From: Candidatus Firestoneibacteriota bacterium
GTDB lineage: Bacteria > Oederibacteriota > JAAXVQ01 > JAUVAV01
Length of the DNA: 6,981 nt
Assembly (NCBI GenBank): GCA_030635415.1
Contig: DAOVYW010000129.1
Span: forward strand, 1-6,981
Reading direction: 5' to 3'
Position numbers and translations under genes: made by a program
Notes under the pieces: generated by a model
The model's input: only the letters and a program-made list of their open reading frames with translations
Database searches by the model: none
What the model was told of the DNA's origin: nothing
Part shown: positions 4,774 to 6,981 of the stretch, one piece after another
Position numbering within the stretch: the first letter of the stretch is position 1
Layout: every line of letters begins with the position of its first letter

Positions 4774-6981
4774 ATGGATTATCGCGAAACCCTGAATTTG
4801 CCCCAAACCGAATTTCCCATGAAGGCGGAATTAAGTGTCCGGGAACCGGCCCAGCAGGCCTGCTGGCGGGAAATGGATATTTACGCTATGCTGCGCCGGG
4901 AGGGAAAGGGAAAACACAAGTTTATTCTTCATGATGGACCACCTTACGCCAATGGCGATGTGCATATCGGAACCGCCTTTAATAAAATTTCCAAGGACAT
5001 GATCATTAGATATAAAAGCATGAGAGGGTTTGATGCGCCTTATATTCCGGGCTGGGATTGCCACGGCATGCCGATTGAACATAAGGTGGTGGAAAAACTA
5101 TCCGAAGCGGAGAAGGCCGACAGCCGCCGGGTTAGAACCGAATGCCGTCTTTATGCCGGGAAATATATTCAAAAGCAACGGGAGCAATTCAAGCGTTTGG
5201 GAATTTTCGGAGATTGGGAAAAACCATATCTTACCATGGATCCGAAATATCAGGCGGTGATCGTAAAGATTTTCGGAGAGCTGGCGGTCCAGGGTTATAT
5301 CTACCGCGGTTTAAAACCGGTTTATTGGTGTATGGATTGCGGGAGCGCGCTCGCGGAAGCGGAAGTGGAATATCAGGAGCATGCCAGTCCCTCGATTACA
5401 GTGCGTTTTGAACTGGTGGAAGGCTGGCCGGCCGGCCTGGGAGACCGCCCGGAGGGCCGGGTTTTCATTCCCATCTGGACCACTACGCCATGGACCCTGC
5501 CGGCTAATCGCGCGGTGGCTGTTCATCCCGACTTAACCTACGCGCTGGTGGAATCGGAAGGCGAGTATTATATTTTAGCCAGGAAACTGGTGGAGTCAAA
5601 TTGGGAGACTTTCGGACGTCCCTATACTTTGAAAGCCGAAATTTCCGGGGGGGCTTTGGCCGGCTTGCGCTTGCGGCACCCTTTTTTAGATATGTTGGTT
5701 CCGGTTATTACCGGAACGCATGTGACCATGGAGGCAGGAACGGGCTGCGTGCATACCGCTCCGGGGCATGGGCAGGAAGATTACACTATAGGCCGTATGC
5801 ATGGCCTGGAGGTTTATAACCCTGTAGGGGCTGACGGTTGTTTTACCCCGGATTTTCCCGAGATGCAGGGAGAGTTGGTTTTTAACGCCGATCCCAAAAT
5901 AATAAATCTTCTGCGTGAACGGGGAGCGCTAATGCAGGCCGGCGAAATCAGCCATCCCTATCCTCATTGCTGGCGGCATCATTCCCCGGTTATTTTCCGC
6001 GCGACGGAACAGTGGTTTCTAAATGTGAATCGGGAGGGGTTTCGGGAACGCTTACTGAAGCATATCAACCAAGAGGTGACCTGGATTCCTGGAAAATCCC
6101 GAAACCGGATGGCGGCAATGGTGGAAGCCAGACCGGACTGGTGTCTTTCCCGCCAGCGCGCCTGGGGTGTTCCGGTTCCGGTTTTTTATTGCCAGGAGTG
6201 CGGCGAGCCCCTGATCTCAGCCGCGGTTTTTAAGACTGTGGAAAATTTAATCGCCGCGGAAAGTGCGGATGCCTGGTTTTACAAAGAACCTGAAACCATA
6301 CTGCCGGCCGGAACTCATTGCCTCCAATGCGGCGCCCAGGTCTTTCGCCGGGAAACGGATATTCTGGATGTCTGGTTTGACTCGGGTGTGAGCCATGCCG
6401 CGGTTTTAAACCAGCGCCGGGAATTAAGATTTCCGGCGGATCTTTACCTGGAAGGTTCGGATCAGCATCGGGGATGGTTTCAGGTTTCCCTTTTAACCGC
6501 GGACGCGATTACCGGCCAGGCGCCCTATCGGGCGGTATTAACCCATGGATATACAGTGGACGGAGAAGGTCATAAAATGTCAAAATCCCTCGGCAATTTT
6601 ATTACGGCCGAGCAAGCTTTGGCACGCTACGGCGGAGCGGATATTTTGCGGCTTTGGGTAGCTTCGGAGAACATTCAAAATGATGTCCGGGTTTCCGATG
6701 AAATTCTTAAACGTACGGTGGATGCCTACCGCCGGATTCGCAATACTTTGCGCTTTCTTTTAGGCAATCTGCACGGTTTTGCGCCGGCGCAGGCGCTGGA
6801 TTATAAAGACCTGGAACCGCTGGACCAATTGATGCTGCACCGGCTCCATGAGTTTAGTCAGGACGCTGTCCGCGCTTTTGAAGCTTATGAAATTTACCGG
6901 TTCTATCAAGGGATGCAAAAATTGTGCGCCGCCGATCGGTCCGCTTTTGATTTTGATATTTTAACGGATAGGCTTTATACC
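4774..6981 (+). CDS. ileS: Isoleucine--tRNA ligase (class Ia), 3' end cut by the window
   Basis: Cytoplasmic enzyme that charges tRNA-Ile and hydrolyses mischarged valine. The frame is open from ATG 4774 to the window end, giving 736 codons of an expected 920-950, so the rest of the anticodon-binding part and the C-terminal zinc region are missing. Seen in order: HDGPPYANGDVHIGT (53-67), the class I HIGH motif with Thr in the last position; GWDCHGMPIEHK; the editing domain with WTTTPWTLPAN (235-245) and GTGCVHTAPGHGQEDY (322-337), where Asp336 matches the conserved editing aspartate; DWCLSRQRAWGVP (455-467); cysteine pairs C473/C476 and C516/C519, a likely zinc knuckle; DILDVWFDSG (529-538); EGSDQHRGWFQ (560-570); and KMSKS (601-605). 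The reading frame is unbroken. Homologous operons often continue with lspA, but that lies outside this window. Confidence 0.97.
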   Translation, partial: MDYRETLNLPQTEFPMKAELSVREPAQQACWREMDIYAMLRREGKGKHKFILHDGPPYANGDVHIGTAFNKISKDMIIRYKSMRGFDAPYIPGWDCHGMPIEHKVVEKLSEAEKADSRRVRTECRLYAGKYIQKQREQFKRLGIFGDWEKPYLTMDPKYQAVIVKIFGELAVQGYIYRGLKPVYWCMDCGSALAEAEVEYQEHASPSITVRFELVEGWPAGLGDRPEGRVFIPIWTTTPWTLPANRAVAVHPDLTYALVESEGEYYILARKLVESNWETFGRPYTLKAEISGGALAGLRLRHPFLDMLVPVITGTHVTMEAGTGCVHTAPGHGQEDYTIGRMHGLEVYNPVGADGCFTPDFPEMQGELVFNADPKIINLLRERGALMQAGEISHPYPHCWRHHSPVIFRATEQWFLNVNREGFRERLLKHINQEVTWIPGKSRNRMAAMVEARPDWCLSRQRAWGVPVPVFYCQECGEPLISAAVFKTVENLIAAESADAWFYKEPETILPAGTHCLQCGAQVFRRETDILDVWFDSGVSHAAVLNQRRELRFPADLYLEGSDQHRGWFQVSLLTADAITGQAPYRAVLTHGYTVDGEGHKMSKSLGNFITAEQALARYGGADILRLWVASENIQNDVRVSDEILKRTVDAYRRIRNTLRFLLGNLHGFAPAQALDYKDLEPLDQLMLHRLHEFSQDAVRAFEAYEIYRFYQGMQKLCAADRSAFDFDILTDRLYT

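Noticed and set aside
5030..6233. Several + strand open frames of 70-90 codons inside ileS
   Set aside because: They are out of frame with an unbroken IleRS frame that carries all expected motifs.

Overview
The window looks like a chromosomal segment from a Gram-negative (diderm) bacterium. Two envelope genes stand next to two aminoacyl-tRNA synthetase genes, all on the + strand. An outer-membrane-type lipoprotein, an OmpA-like C-terminus and the style of the ligand-binding-fold lipoprotein recall Desulfobacterota (the former Deltaproteobacteria). That placement is inferred from remembered family resemblance; no search was run.

Layout. Bases 1-97 are the last 31 codons of an OmpA/Pal-like gene. 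A 59-base gap follows, holding a strong hairpin (112-141) that abuts a Shine-Dalgarno sequence. Bases 157-2445 encode a large lipoprotein of the penicillin-binding-protein activator (LpoA-like) type: lipobox, helical TPR-like region, then a type I periplasmic-binding fold. That fold is interrupted by about 185 residues that include a FlgO/CsgG/TolB-N-like domain. Bases 2446-2683 are non-coding and hold a 134-bp palindromic element with 13-bp terminal inverted repeats, probably a dispersed intergenic repeat. Then come hisS (2684-3964), a 239-residue protein with two membrane helices (3977-4696), a short gap with a plausible sigma-70 promoter, and ileS from 4774, which runs off the window end without its C-terminal part.

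Working together. The OmpA-like protein and the lipoprotein both point to peptidoglycan and outer-membrane maintenance. hisS and the membrane-protein gene are 12 bases apart and are probably cotranscribed. ileS may be read through from them or started from its own promoter.

No mobile-element genes, CRISPR arrays, tRNAs or rRNAs were seen. The most unusual points are the domain nested inside the lipoprotein's binding fold, the hairpin fused to its ribosome binding site, and the composite palindromic repeat. I see no clear evidence of a wholly new multi-gene system.
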